Positions 7,214 through 15,096 of a DNA stretch of 20,375 bases are shown here, one piece after another; the first letter of the stretch is position 1, and the number at the start of each line of letters is the position of its first letter. Source of the stretch: an uncultured Bacillus sp. (GTDB taxonomy: Bacteria > Bacillota > Bacilli > Bacillales > DSM-1321); assembly GCA_934215995.1 (NCBI GenBank), contig CAKQBC010000009.1, positions 1 through 20,375 of the forward strand, in the 5' to 3' direction. The notes beneath the pieces are model-generated. The model saw only the letters and a program-made list of their open reading frames with translations. It was not told the DNA's origin and searched no databases. The translations under genes and the position numbers were made by a program.

Positions 7214-7241
7214 GGGATTGAATTCATTCAATCCTTTTTTT
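7214..7241 (+). terminator. Intrinsic terminator
   Basis: A 9-base inverted repeat GGATTGAAT / ATTCAATCC (7215-7223 with 7226-7234), forming about a 7-bp stem with a 6-nt loop, is followed by seven Ts. It ends a plus-strand transcript coming from the region of the small frame at 7080-7184 or from the repetitive protein gene. Confidence 0.7.
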
Positions 7242-7297
7242 ATGCCTCCGATTCACAATACGGCAAAAAGAAATAACAGCCAGGAGTCCAAACACCC

Positions 7298-7314
7298 GGT
7301 TCATGTCATGAACC
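7298..7314. promoter_or_regulatory. 8-1-8 palindrome upstream of the permease
   Basis: GGTTCATG-T-CATGAACC is a perfect 8-bp inverted repeat around one base, 54 bp before the permease start codon. The single-base spacer rules out an RNA hairpin of full length, so a dimeric regulator binding site is the likely reading. No regulator gene for it is in the window. Confidence 0.4.
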
Positions 7315-7368
7315 TGATGGCCTGTTCTGAGAACTGCTTAGACACTACACTAATGGAGGCGTATTGAA

Positions 7369-8733
7369 ATGGAAAAACAAGAATTAAAACGAGAACTGAA
7401 AAACCGGCATGTCCAGTTGATGGCGATCGGCGGAACGATAGGTACGGGACTCTTTTTAGGGGCAGGAAAATCGATTCAGCTAGCTGGCCCGTCCATCATT
7501 TTCTCGTATCTAATTGTCGGAATTGCCTTGTTTTTTGTAATGCGGGCATTAGGGGAGCTTCTGCTTTCCAATGCCGGGTATACATCGTTCACTGAATTTG
7601 CATCTGAATACATTGGGCCTTGGGCTGGGTTTGTGACCGGCTGGACGTATTGGTTCTGCTGGATCATGGTTGCGATGGCCGATATCATCGCAGTCGGCAT
7701 GTATATGCAATACTGGTTTGATATTCCGCAATGGATCCCATCCTTGCTCAGCCTGCTTGTCCTGCTCGGTTTAAACTTATTGACCGTCAAACTGTTCGGG
7801 GAGCTGGAGTTTTGGTTTTCCCTTATTAAGGTTATTACAATCATCTTACTGATCATTGTCGGCGTCGTTTTGCTCGTGATTGGTTTCCAGACGAATTCAG
7901 GCACTGTCTCGCTTTCGAATATTTGGAGCCATGGAGGCATGTTCCCTAATGGCATCAGCGGATTTTTGCTATCTTTCCAGCTGGTTGTCTTCTCGTTTGT
8001 CGGAATGGAGCTGGTTGGTGTTACCGCAGCGGAAACGGAAAATCCGAAAAAAAACATTCCATCTGCAATCAATAAAATACCTGTCAGGATCCTGCTTTTC
8101 TATGTAGGTGCCATAACCGTCATTCTATGGATTAATCCTTGGACAGCCCTTAATGCCGACAGCAGTCCTTTCGTGGGTGTGTTTACACTGATCGGGATCC
8201 CGGTGGCAGCGGGCATCATCAACTTTGTCGTGCTGACTTCCGCCGCTTCCGCATGCAACAGCGGTCTATTCTCTACAAGCCGGATTCTTTTCACGCTCAG
8301 CAAAAATAACCATGCCCCCCAAAAACTGTCCAGGCTGAATAAGCAGGCTGTTCCCAGCAACGCATTATTCCTGTCGGTCATCGTTGTTTCCATTGGGGCA
8401 TTGTTGAGTAAAATTGTTCCCGACCAGGCATTTACGATTGTCACTACCATTGGGACGATTTGTTTCATCTGGGTATGGAGCATCATTTTGATTTGCCATA
8501 TCCGTTATATAAAGTCCAAGCCGCACTTGCGGGCAGCGTCTTCATTTAAGGCACCTTTCACGCCATTCATCAATTATGCCGTGCTTGCATTTTTGGCCCT
8601 TGTTTTAATCGTCATGGCTGCTGCAGAAGCAACAAGGCTGCCATTGCTGCTGACGCCCGTATGGTTCATCTTTTTGATTTTCCTGTACAAGTACCAAAAA
8701 GGCAAAATGGACCTGGCTGAAAAGCTGGGATAG
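7369..8733 (+). CDS. cycA: CycA-like amino acid permease (APC family)
   Basis: 454 residues, about 12 hydrophobic transmembrane segments from residue 16 to 445, typical for the amino acid-polyamine-organocation family. The first helix carries the substrate-binding break GGTIGTGLFLGAG. Long stretches follow the E. coli D-serine/D-alanine/glycine transporter CycA closely, such as LAGPSIIF, FFVMRALGELLLSNAGYTSF, GPWAGFVTGWTYWFCW, ELVGVTAAETENPKK and INFVVLTSAASACNSGLFS. It would import a small neutral amino acid with protons across the cytoplasmic membrane. The start is set by GGAGG about 9 nt upstream of ATG. Monocistronic, with two terminators behind it and a palindrome in front. The exact substrate (D-Ala, Gly, D-Ser or another) cannot be read from sequence. 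Confidence 0.85.
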   Translation: MEKQELKRELKNRHVQLMAIGGTIGTGLFLGAGKSIQLAGPSIIFSYLIVGIALFFVMRALGELLLSNAGYTSFTEFASEYIGPWAGFVTGWTYWFCWIMVAMADIIAVGMYMQYWFDIPQWIPSLLSLLVLLGLNLLTVKLFGELEFWFSLIKVITIILLIIVGVVLLVIGFQTNSGTVSLSNIWSHGGMFPNGISGFLLSFQLVVFSFVGMELVGVTAAETENPKKNIPSAINKIPVRILLFYVGAITVILWINPWTALNADSSPFVGVFTLIGIPVAAGIINFVVLTSAASACNSGLFSTSRILFTLSKNNHAPQKLSRLNKQAVPSNALFLSVIVVSIGALLSKIVPDQAFTIVTTIGTICFIWVWSIILICHIRYIKSKPHLRAASSFKAPFTPFINYAVLAFLALVLIVMAAAEATRLPLLLTPVWFIFLIFLYKYQKGKMDLAEKLG

Positions 8734-8745
8734 GTTTTAAAAAAA

Positions 8746-8766
8746 GTTCCCCCCCAAGCGGGGAAC
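8746..8766 (+). terminator. First hairpin after the permease gene
   Basis: GTTCCCC (8746-8752) pairs with GGGGAAC (8760-8766) around a 7-nt loop, followed by CGTATTTTA. The T-tract is imperfect, so it is probably the weaker of the two. Confidence 0.6.
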
Positions 8767-8777
8767 CGTATTTTATG

Positions 8778-8813
8778 AAAGCAGCGGATTCAATAAGAAA
8801 TCCGCTGCTTTTT
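8778..8813 (+). terminator. Second, strong terminator after the permease gene
   Basis: A 13-bp perfect stem (8778-8790 with 8799-8811) and 8-nt loop run directly into a T-tract at 8809-8813. It backs up the first hairpin before the convergent minus-strand gene. Confidence 0.85.
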
Positions 8814-8875
8814 CGTATGATTGGCTTCATTGGAGGGAAGCAGCCTGCTGGGTGTTTACTATGAACGAATCCAAT

Positions 8876-8910
8876 AAAAAAGAGCGGCAGATAGGATTTC
8901 TGCCGCTCTT
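8876..8910 (-). terminator. Terminator of the short-chain dehydrogenase gene
   Basis: A 12-bp perfect stem (8880-8891 with 8899-8910) with a 7-nt loop is followed on the minus strand by six Ts. It lies 5 bp after the stop codon of the minus-strand gene. Confidence 0.88.
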
Positions 8911-8915
8911 GTCGA

Positions 8916-9734
8916 TTATTTTGCCATTGCTCTCATTTTAGCCATATTCGCTACCGTTCCCCCATCAACAAGGATGTCTGTCCCGGTAATATAGGAAGCC
9001 GCATCGCTGATCAAAAATTCAACTACTGAAGCGATTTCGCTTGCTTCCCCTTCACGGCCGAGAGGTGTGAGATCAAGCAATGTTTTCATCTCAGTCTGCT
9101 CTGAAGCTTCCTTCCGGCCCATAGGCGTATTGATTGTTCCCGGAGAAAGCGATACGATGCGGGCTCCTTTTTGCCCCCACTCCCAAGCCTTATCCTGGAC
9201 AATCAGCTGCACTCCCAATTTCGATAGGCTGTATGCCGCTCCGGAATTCCCTTGGGCAAATTGTTCCATTGCCTCGATTGCATCCGGTGCAAGCGCATTT
9301 TTCAATACCTCTGTATATGGGCCCTCTTTAGCTGCCATATGGCCGCTCATGGACGAGATGCATACAGCGACTGTTCCGGCTGTTGCCAGCGGCAAGAAGC
9401 GATCCAGCAACAGTCCTGTTCCGACCAAGTTGACCTCTGTTATCCTTCTTGAATCTGCCATAGTCGGTGAAAGTCCGGCAGTATGGATCAATGCTTTCAG
9501 TTCACCCAAAGATTTTGCTTTTTCCGCCAATGCTTCCACGTTCTCGGCGGAAGTGATATCGACTGTTTGCCAATGGACATCCGTGATGCCTTTTGCGGCA
9601 AGCTCTTTCTTTGTATCTTCAAGCCTTTGCTCTGAAACATCGGCCAGCAATACTGTTCCTTTTTTGCCGACAAGCTCAGCAGCTGCTTTCCCCATGCCTC
9701 CGGATCCCCCGGTAATTACATATACTTGTGCCAT
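8916..9734 (-). CDS. Short-chain dehydrogenase/reductase (classical SDR)
   Basis: 272 residues. The frame is open to an ATG at 9842, but the ATG at 9734 starts directly with the Rossmann strand (AQVYVITGG) and has AAGGGGG about 9 nt upstream, so I chose it. The nucleotide loop TGGSGGMG is at 8-15, Asp32 after the second strand (LLADVS) favours NAD(H), HTAGLS stands at 84-89 in place of NNAG, and the catalytic Ser is in CISSMSG (125-131). Tyr168 and Lys172 form YSLSK. The C-terminal ITGTDILVDGG block is classical. The substrate is unknown. An insertion of about 25 residues (133-165) between the catalytic Ser and Tyr may shape the active site. It lies about 100 bp behind the M23 peptidase gene on the same strand with its own terminator; a shared function is not obvious. 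Confidence 0.88.
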   Translation of the reverse strand: MAQVYVITGGSGGMGKAAAELVGKKGTVLLADVSEQRLEDTKKELAAKGITDVHWQTVDITSAENVEALAEKAKSLGELKALIHTAGLSPTMADSRRITEVNLVGTGLLLDRFLPLATAGTVAVCISSMSGHMAAKEGPYTEVLKNALAPDAIEAMEQFAQGNSGAAYSLSKLGVQLIVQDKAWEWGQKGARIVSLSPGTINTPMGRKEASEQTEMKTLLDLTPLGREGEASEIASVVEFLISDAASYITGTDILVDGGTVANMAKMRAMAK

Positions 9735-9838
9735 GTGTGTTTTCCCCCTTGTTGTCCCTTGTTCTTCCTTAAGAGTAAATAAGTCTGGAAGCGTTTTCAA
9801 ATAATATGCTCTATCCGAGCCGAGAAAGATGCCTTTAT

Positions 9839-10732
9839 TCATTTCACTAGGCTGTTCCTTACCAGAAATCTTCCATCGAATTCAATCGGGATTCCAACCC
9901 CGTCTTTTTCGGCATGGATATGTAAATGTGGTTCGGAGGTGTTTCCTGAATTGCCGACCAAGCCGATTTTCTGGCCCTTGTCAATCGGGTCTCCAGCTTT
10001 AACAGTGCTGCTTCCTTCTTTCATATGGGCGATCAGGACATTGACTCCTTCACAGGCTATGTTTACATAGTTGCCTTCCGGGTTCTCGGAATCTGCCTGC
10101 GGCGGAATTAAATCAGGCAAGTCATTGCGCGCTTCAATGATTTTACCCGTGCATGGGCTGTATAATGTCTCCCCGTATATGGCATACTGCTCCAGTTCTT
10201 TTGGATAAAGGCCTTTAGCCCGTGTGCCCAATCCGCTAAGTTCGACTATATCCAGTGCATATTGCTGGGGTAGAAATTCATTATGGTAATTGATTTGGAC
10301 GGTATTGCCTCCCTGCCCGACATAATATGTCCCGCTTTTTAACGGAAATTCCAGTTCTACAGCTGTGCCGTCCGCCGTAAACCCTTTAAATATCCAGACA
10401 CTGTATAGGCCAAAGACGAAAATAAGAAACACATTAACGCCCATCGTCCATTTTTGGGCGCTGTTGAATTTGATGCGTGCAGGCAAACTCCGACCCTTTT
10501 GCCATGATCGGAAGACAGCCGCAAGCAATAAAATCAGCCATATATAACGCCAGTAATAGCTGAACCAATCCCATGCGGACCCAAAAAACACCCATGTGAT
10601 AAACACAATCGTCATTAGCGCCTCTGCTGCCCATTCTATCTTGCTATGAAAAGTTTTTCTCCATAACGAAATGATGAATGCGGCCGGCAGCGCAATTTGA
10701 AAAAGGATCATCTGTATGATTGCTATCGTCAT
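9839..10732 (-). CDS. Membrane-anchored M23-family metallopeptidase
   Basis: 297 residues from the ATG at 10732, chosen because AGGGGG lies 6 nt upstream; in-frame ATGs at 10753 and 10771 lack this. About four transmembrane segments occupy the N-terminal 116 residues (roughly 2-22, 37-52, 62-75, 98-116). They are followed by an extracellular domain with the LytM/M23 pattern: YALD at 158-161, LIAHM (His236) and GNSGNTSEPHLHIHAE at 260-275 (His269, His271). M23 enzymes are zinc endopeptidases that cut peptide cross-bridges in the cell wall, but many membrane-bound versions are regulatory or act on other peptides. The first zinc ligand is shifted compared with LytM (HNEF at 150-153, Asp161), so activity is likely but not certain. 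The stop codon overlaps an ATG of the next frame (ATGA). Confidence 0.8.
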   Translation of the reverse strand: MTIAIIQMILFQIALPAAFIISLWRKTFHSKIEWAAEALMTIVFITWVFFGSAWDWFSYYWRYIWLILLLAAVFRSWQKGRSLPARIKFNSAQKWTMGVNVFLIFVFGLYSVWIFKGFTADGTAVELEFPLKSGTYYVGQGGNTVQINYHNEFLPQQYALDIVELSGLGTRAKGLYPKELEQYAIYGETLYSPCTGKIIEARNDLPDLIPPQADSENPEGNYVNIACEGVNVLIAHMKEGSSTVKAGDPIDKGQKIGLVGNSGNTSEPHLHIHAEKDGVGIPIEFDGRFLVRNSLVK

Positions 10733-10847
10733 ATCATTCCCCCTATCCCTCATGAAAGATTTCAGCTGCAATACTATCTTTGTCTGATCGATGCTTCTCT
10801 AACTTTATCATACCTTCAACTGCTATATATTGGAATAAATGAATCAT

Positions 10848-10884
10848 AAAAAAAGAACGGTTTCCCCATAAGGAATCCGTTCTT
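10848..10884 (-). terminator. Terminator of the siderophore ABC operon
   Basis: A 13-bp stem with one mismatch (10853-10865 with 10872-10884) and 6-nt loop is followed on the minus strand by seven Ts. It lies 84 bp downstream of the ATPase gene and closes the four-gene importer operon. Confidence 0.85.
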
Positions 10885-10968
10885 AACATATTACTATGCC
10901 CAGTCCGATATAACCGTGTACTGGCCAGCCTTCTGTATAATCATTCGCTGGTTATAAAGTGTTTATAT

Positions 10969-11778
10969 TTAGGCCTCATTCTTTGAATAGTGGCGGCCTA
11001 TCGGAACAACAAGAGGTGTATTCGATATTGGATCATCCATTACAATACAGTCCAAATCAAAAATCTCATTTACCAATGAATCCGTAATGACTTCTTTCGG
11101 AGAACCTTCAGAGACCAGCTGGCCGTTTTTCAATGCAAAAATATGATCCGCATACCGTGCTGACAGGTTGATATCATGTAAAACCATCACTATGGTCGTC
11201 CCATGCTTCCGATTTAAATCGGTCAACAAATCTAAAATTTCAATTTGGTACGTAATGTCTAAAAATGTGGTCGGCTCATCAAGAAACAAGATGTCCGTCT
11301 GTTGCGCCAAAGCCATCGCTATCCATACCCGCTGCCTCTGTCCACCGGACAACTCATCGATATCCAAATCCGTATATTCCGTTACATTCATGATTTTCAT
11401 TGCTTCAGCAACAGCTTCGTAATCCTTTTTCGTCCAGCCGTTGAACAATGATTGATGTGGGTATCGGCCTTGCCCAATTAAATCCGCCACAGTGATCCCT
11501 TCCGGCACGATTGGTGATTGAGGCAATATCCCTAAAATCCGGGCCAATTTTTTAGGAGGGAATTTACTGATATCTTTCCCATCCAATGCAATACTGCCAT
11601 TGGACGGCTTGATCAATTTCGCTAATGTTTTCAGCAATGTTGATTTCCCACATCCATTGGAGCCAATTATAACGCTGATTTTATTGCTGGGTATTTCTAT
11701 ATTGATATTCTGTAAGATCGTTTTATTGTCATAGCCTGAATGTAACCGCTCAGCCCTGAATGTATGCGCCAATTCCAT
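10969..11778 (-). CDS. Ferric-siderophore ABC transporter ATPase (FecE/YusV-like)
   Basis: 269 residues, one ABC domain. Walker A GSNGCGKST at 39-47, Q-loop Gln87 (ILPQSP), signature LSGGQRQR at 143-150, Walker B ILFLDEPT at 163-170 and H-loop His201 (VLHD) are all present. The spacing and phrases such as LPQSPIVPEGITVADLIGQGRYPHQS are those of the FecE/FhuC siderophore and heme ATPases. It energises the two permeases encoded just upstream; its ATG is 2 nt after the permease stop, with AAGGAGAG as ribosome binding site. In B. subtilis one such ATPase (YusV) serves several importers, so this copy might do so too. Last gene of the operon, before a terminator. Confidence 0.93.
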   Translation of the reverse strand: MELAHTFRAERLHSGYDNKTILQNINIEIPSNKISVIIGSNGCGKSTLLKTLAKLIKPSNGSIALDGKDISKFPPKKLARILGILPQSPIVPEGITVADLIGQGRYPHQSLFNGWTKKDYEAVAEAMKIMNVTEYTDLDIDELSGGQRQRVWIAMALAQQTDILFLDEPTTFLDITYQIEILDLLTDLNRKHGTTIVMVLHDINLSARYADHIFALKNGQLVSEGSPKEVITDSLVNEIFDLDCIVMDDPISNTPLVVPIGRHYSKNEA

Positions 11779-11780
11779 TA

Positions 11781-12818
11781 TTATAACTCTCCTTTTTGGT
11801 TCATCCGGATCAGCAGGTAGATGAGATACGGTGCACCGATCAGTCCCGTGATAACACCGACAGGGAATCTGTATTCAAATGCAAATTGGCCGATCAAGTC
11901 AGCGAACAAGACAAGATTCGCCCCGACTAATCCTGCGGGAATTATGTTGGACGCACCCATTCCAGCCAATCTGTTAGCGATTGGGCCCGCAAGAAAGGAA
12001 ATGAATGCAATCGGCCCCGTAACAGAAGTGGCAATCGCGACCAATAAAACCGAACAAATGATCAAAATGATTCTTGCCCGATCTGTTGATACCCCCAAAG
12101 AAGCTGCAGTCTGCTCACCAAGCTCCAGGATATTCAGCTGCTTGCCGTAGATGACACCGATAGGGGTAAGCACTAAAACAGCAATCATCAATGGAGGAAG
12201 CTCAGCCAGCTGCGACCCATTCAAACTTCCACTTAACCAGCGAAGAGCGCCGGCAATATCTTGCTGGGCACTGATTAAAATCAAATAGGATATAACGGCA
12301 TCCAGCATGGCTTGTATCGCAATCCCGATCAAGATTAACCGGCCTATTGAAAAGGACCTTCCTCTTGACAGGATATACATTAAAATGACAGCCGCTAATC
12401 CCCCTGCAACCGAAACGACCGATAGCACTGTATTGCTCGCATGCAGGACCGTGATACAAAATACCGCGGCAGCGCTTGAACCGGAAGTAATCCCGAGAAC
12501 ATTCGGATTTGCGAGCGGATTCCGCAACATCGTCTGGAATATGTAACCGGCAACCCCGAAGGCAAATCCCGCCAGGAGCCCGGCCAGCATCCTCGGAAAA
12601 CGGATTGTATTGACGGCAAAAGTAACACCCTGTATTTGCTCGCCGAACAAAGACCGCAAAACGTCATGAACCGGATAGATTGTATTTCCGAGCATCAGCA
12701 TCAAGAAACACAAAAAGAATGCCAGAACAGTAAGCAAGCCTGTTACCATTAACCAGCGCCGCCGCCTTTTCTTTATGCCTGTCACGATAAAATTAAATTC
12801 ATTAGACTGAGTTTTCAT
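11781..12818 (-). CDS. Siderophore ABC permease, FecCD family (second)
   Basis: 345 residues with about nine to ten hydrophobic segments. It carries the FecCD signature RNPLANPNVLGITSGSS and the C-terminal VGVITGLIGAPYLIYLL. The N-terminus is cytosolic and basic (IKKRRRR before the first helix). It forms the membrane channel as a heterodimer with the preceding permease. Its ATG overlaps the TGA of that gene (ATGA, 4 nt) and has only a weak ribosome binding site, which points to translational coupling and equal dosage of the two subunits. Confidence 0.92.
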   Translation of the reverse strand: MKTQSNEFNFIVTGIKKRRRRWLMVTGLLTVLAFFLCFLMLMLGNTIYPVHDVLRSLFGEQIQGVTFAVNTIRFPRMLAGLLAGFAFGVAGYIFQTMLRNPLANPNVLGITSGSSAAAVFCITVLHASNTVLSVVSVAGGLAAVILMYILSRGRSFSIGRLILIGIAIQAMLDAVISYLILISAQQDIAGALRWLSGSLNGSQLAELPPLMIAVLVLTPIGVIYGKQLNILELGEQTAASLGVSTDRARIILIICSVLLVAIATSVTGPIAFISFLAGPIANRLAGMGASNIIPAGLVGANLVLFADLIGQFAFEYRFPVGVITGLIGAPYLIYLLIRMNQKGEL

Positions 12819-13852
12819 AATGACCGCACTTTCGATTTCTTTGCTAAGAAAATAAGAATTGGAGCGCCAATGAACGCTGTCACAACACCCACTTCAAGTT
12901 CACCCGGGCTTCCGGCCAACCGTCCGGCCACATCTGAAATGGTCAAAATAATGGCTCCTGCCAAAGCAGACATCGGAATTACAAAACGTAAATCCGGCCC
13001 CAAAACAAGCCGCATCACATGGGTCGCCAGCAGCCCTATAAAACCAATCGGGCCCGCCAAAGCTGTTGCCGCCCCGCACAGCAGGACACCTCCGAGGGCA
13101 CCTCCAAACCGGAAAAAACCTGGACGCACCCCCAAACCCGATGCCGCTTCATCCCCTAACGCAAGCGCATTTAATGCGGGGGCTGTAAGAATCGCAATAA
13201 GAAGCCCGGCCATCAAAAAGGGGAAAAGGATCAGAATGCTGTCCCATGTGCCTGAGCCCACACTGCCGATTCGCCAAAACCGGAACTGATCCATGGCATA
13301 CGTACTTGGAATCATGATCGCAGTCACCAGGGATGACAGTGCAGCCGTAGTCGCCGCCCCTGCCAATACAAGTTTCACCGGTGTTGCTCCCCCCTGGCCC
13401 AATGAACCGATCCCAAACACAAAAACAGCCGTTAATCCGGCTCCGATCAAGGCAAGCCAAATGTAATGATCGGCAGCTGTTATATTAAAATACGCAATAC
13501 CGAAAACGACAAACAAAGATGCCCCCGTATTCACCCCTAATATGCTTGGGTCCGCAAGAGGGTTGCGGGTGACCGCCTGCATAAGCGCACCTGCAACCCC
13601 AAGAGCAGCCCCGCACATCAGGGCGAATATTGTCCTTGAAACCCTCTTCCTTACGATGTTGGCACCATGGGAATCCCGTTCCGGATAAAACAATCCATCC
13701 ATCAGTTCCTGCATGCTTATTACCCTCGCCCCGAACAGAAGGGACGCCGTAATGCTTACGGCAAGCAAGAGCAGTAACGCAACCAGCGTTTTTTTAAAAT
13801 GTTCCGGTAAACGGAATTCCTTCTTATCACCGGAAACCGGCGCACTATTCAT
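12815..13852 (-). CDS. Siderophore ABC permease, FecCD family (first)
   Basis: 345 residues, strongly hydrophobic, with the signature RNPLADPSILGVNTGAS and the closing GSPGELEVGVVTAFIGAP typical of BtuC/FhuB/FecCD permeases. Its start codon lies inside the end of the lipoprotein gene (8-nt overlap), again suggesting coupling. It pairs with the next permease and contacts the binding lipoprotein on the outside and the ATPase inside. Confidence 0.92.
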   Translation of the reverse strand: MNSAPVSGDKKEFRLPEHFKKTLVALLLLLAVSITASLLFGARVISMQELMDGLFYPERDSHGANIVRKRVSRTIFALMCGAALGVAGALMQAVTRNPLADPSILGVNTGASLFVVFGIAYFNITAADHYIWLALIGAGLTAVFVFGIGSLGQGGATPVKLVLAGAATTAALSSLVTAIMIPSTYAMDQFRFWRIGSVGSGTWDSILILFPFLMAGLLIAILTAPALNALALGDEAASGLGVRPGFFRFGGALGGVLLCGAATALAGPIGFIGLLATHVMRLVLGPDLRFVIPMSALAGAIILTISDVAGRLAGSPGELEVGVVTAFIGAPILIFLAKKSKVRSL

Positions 13853-14894
13853 CGATTTTATCGATAGCCTCGCCGATCAATTCCAAATATTCATCAATCG
13901 TGTAGGCAATTGACAATGGATTCGGCGTACCTGCGGCGACCAATGGAGTGTCTGCCGTAATAAATGCAACCGAGCCTCTTTCTACTGCCGGAATTTTACC
14001 CAGCAACGGATCAGCCTGGATGGTTTTCAGCAATTCCGCATCACCGTAACCGACGATAATATCCGCATCGTACAAAGCCTCTGTATTTTCAGCGCTTAAG
14101 TTTAACGAATAACTATTCGGGTCTGCAATCTGTTCTGTAACGCTTTCCGGATATGACATGCCTAATTCCTTCAGGAAAGCCACGCGTGAATCAATCGGTG
14201 TATAAATATGGAGCTGCGATAAATCTTTCGCCGAGAAATTCACCCATACTACTTTTTTGCCGTCAATTTGCGGATATTCACTTGCTTTCTCTTCTATAAG
14301 ATTTTCTGTATCTTCAATCAATTGTTCCCCTTCTTGTTCCATGCCCATGCCCTTAGCATTGTACTCGACCTGTTCGCGCCATGTCGTTGCCCACGGTGCT
14401 GTCGGATAGGCGACAACTGGAGCGATTTGGGTCAGCAAATCATAATCTTCCTGCGTAATCCCGGAATAAGCAGCCAGAATCACGTCCGGTTTGGCATCTG
14501 AAATGGCTTCGAAATCAAGCCCGTCTGTATCCTGAAAGACATTCGGGTCATCAACATCCAATTCATCCAGCTTTTCTTTTGTCCAAGGCAATAAGCCGCT
14601 ATCATCCTGAACCCCGAAGTTTGCAGCGGAGAAGCCGACCGGCACTACCCCTAGAGCCAGCGCAACGTCATGGTTGGCCCACTGGACCGTCACCACCCTT
14701 TCAGGCTTTTCCTCGATAACCGTTTCCCCTAAAGCATGTTTGACGGTAACTGGATATGCCGCTTCCGTTTCTTCTTTTTTATCCGTATCTTTTTTGTCAT
14801 TGCCTTCGTTAGCTGACTGGCCTGAACAGCCAATCAAGAAAATCGACACCATACAGGCCATCAGCAACGATGATAGAAATGCTTTTCTCCTCAT
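13845..14894 (-). CDS. Ferric-siderophore substrate-binding lipoprotein
   Basis: 349 residues. A lipoprotein signal peptide with basic MRRK, hydrophobic core and lipobox LIGC gives lipidated Cys23, followed by a charged flexible linker (about 24-46). The mature part follows the class III periplasmic-binding fold of FecB/FhuD: VTVKHALGETVIEEKPERVV near 49-68, then LGVVPVGF, DFEAISDAKPDVILAAYSG and the long backbone helix. It captures a ferric siderophore outside the cell and delivers it to the permeases. First gene of the operon; the ribosome binding site is in AGAGGTAGGAG before the ATG. The exact ligand (hydroxamate, catecholate or citrate type) cannot be told from sequence alone. Confidence 0.92.
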   Translation of the reverse strand: MRRKAFLSSLLMACMVSIFLIGCSGQSANEGNDKKDTDKKEETEAAYPVTVKHALGETVIEEKPERVVTVQWANHDVALALGVVPVGFSAANFGVQDDSGLLPWTKEKLDELDVDDPNVFQDTDGLDFEAISDAKPDVILAAYSGITQEDYDLLTQIAPVVAYPTAPWATTWREQVEYNAKGMGMEQEGEQLIEDTENLIEEKASEYPQIDGKKVVWVNFSAKDLSQLHIYTPIDSRVAFLKELGMSYPESVTEQIADPNSYSLNLSAENTEALYDADIIVGYGDAELLKTIQADPLLGKIPAVERGSVAFITADTPLVAAGTPNPLSIAYTIDEYLELIGEAIDKIDE

Positions 14895-14926
14895 TTCTCC
14901 TACCTCTTCCTCTAATAATAGATTTA

Positions 14927-14952
14927 TTTATAGCATTTTTTACGCTTTTCAA
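14927..14952 (-). promoter_or_regulatory. Probable promoter of the siderophore operon
   Basis: On the minus strand an extended -10 TGCTATAAA (14927-14935) is preceded by TTGAAA (14947-14952). The spacing is only 14 bp, so the extended -10 probably carries the promoter. The Fur box lies immediately upstream. Confidence 0.5.
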
Positions 14953-14954
14953 GT

Positions 14955-14973
14955 GAGAAAGATTTTCATTATC
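14955..14973. promoter_or_regulatory. fur box: Fur box shared by the siderophore operon and the reductase gene
   Basis: GAGAAAGATTTTCATTATC matches the 19-bp consensus GATAATGATAATCATTATC at 15 of 19 positions. It sits between two divergent iron-related transcription units and overlaps the -35 of the reductase promoter, as expected for iron-dependent repression. Confidence 0.8.
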
Positions 14974-14991
14974 ACTATTGAATGATATACT
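14963..14991 (+). promoter_or_regulatory. Probable promoter of the YcgT-like reductase gene
   Basis: TTTTCA (14963-14968) and TATACT (14986-14991) are 17 bp apart on the plus strand. The -35 is inside the Fur box. This gives a leader of about 100 nt before the start codon, containing the palindrome at 15008-15022. Confidence 0.55.
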
Positions 14992-15007
14992 TTGAATTAA
15001 CAGCTGT

Positions 15008-15022
15008 CAATAACTGTTATTG
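15008..15022. promoter_or_regulatory. 7-1-7 palindrome in the reductase leader
   Basis: CAATAAC-T-GTTATTG is a perfect 7-bp inverted repeat around one base, located about 10-25 bp after the predicted transcription start. The 7-1-7 layout is that of Fur-family sites, but the sequence differs from the known Fur, PerR and Zur consensus sequences. It may be an additional operator. Confidence 0.4.
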
Positions 15023-15096
15023 CAGTAAAATTAGAGAATTCAAAATACAATAACCCTTGGTTAAAAGGTATTTTTATAGAGTCTGGGGAGATAAAA

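Larger units (their letters stand above)
6707..7368. other. Sparse intergenic region, 662 bp
   Basis: Between the repetitive protein gene and the CycA-like permease. Contents I can see are an out-of-frame tail resembling the repetitive protein (6706-6740), a short open frame at 7080-7184, a hairpin terminator at 7214-7241 and a short palindrome at 7298-7314. No RNA gene, insertion sequence or riboswitch was recognised. The low coding density suggests decayed genes or unrecognised small transcripts. Confidence 0.5.

Noticed and set aside
7318..7345. Sigma-54 (-24/-12) promoter before the permease gene
   Set aside because: GG and GC elements are 15 nt apart instead of the required 10.
7242..7368. 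T-box or amino acid riboswitch in front of the permease
   Set aside because: No T-box AGGGTGGNACCGCG-like motif, no antiterminator and no terminator hairpin in the 127 bp leader.
9735..9842. N-terminal extension of the short-chain dehydrogenase beginning at the ATGA overlap with the M23 gene
   Set aside because: The 36 extra residues are not SDR-like and the internal ATG at 9734 has a proper ribosome binding site.
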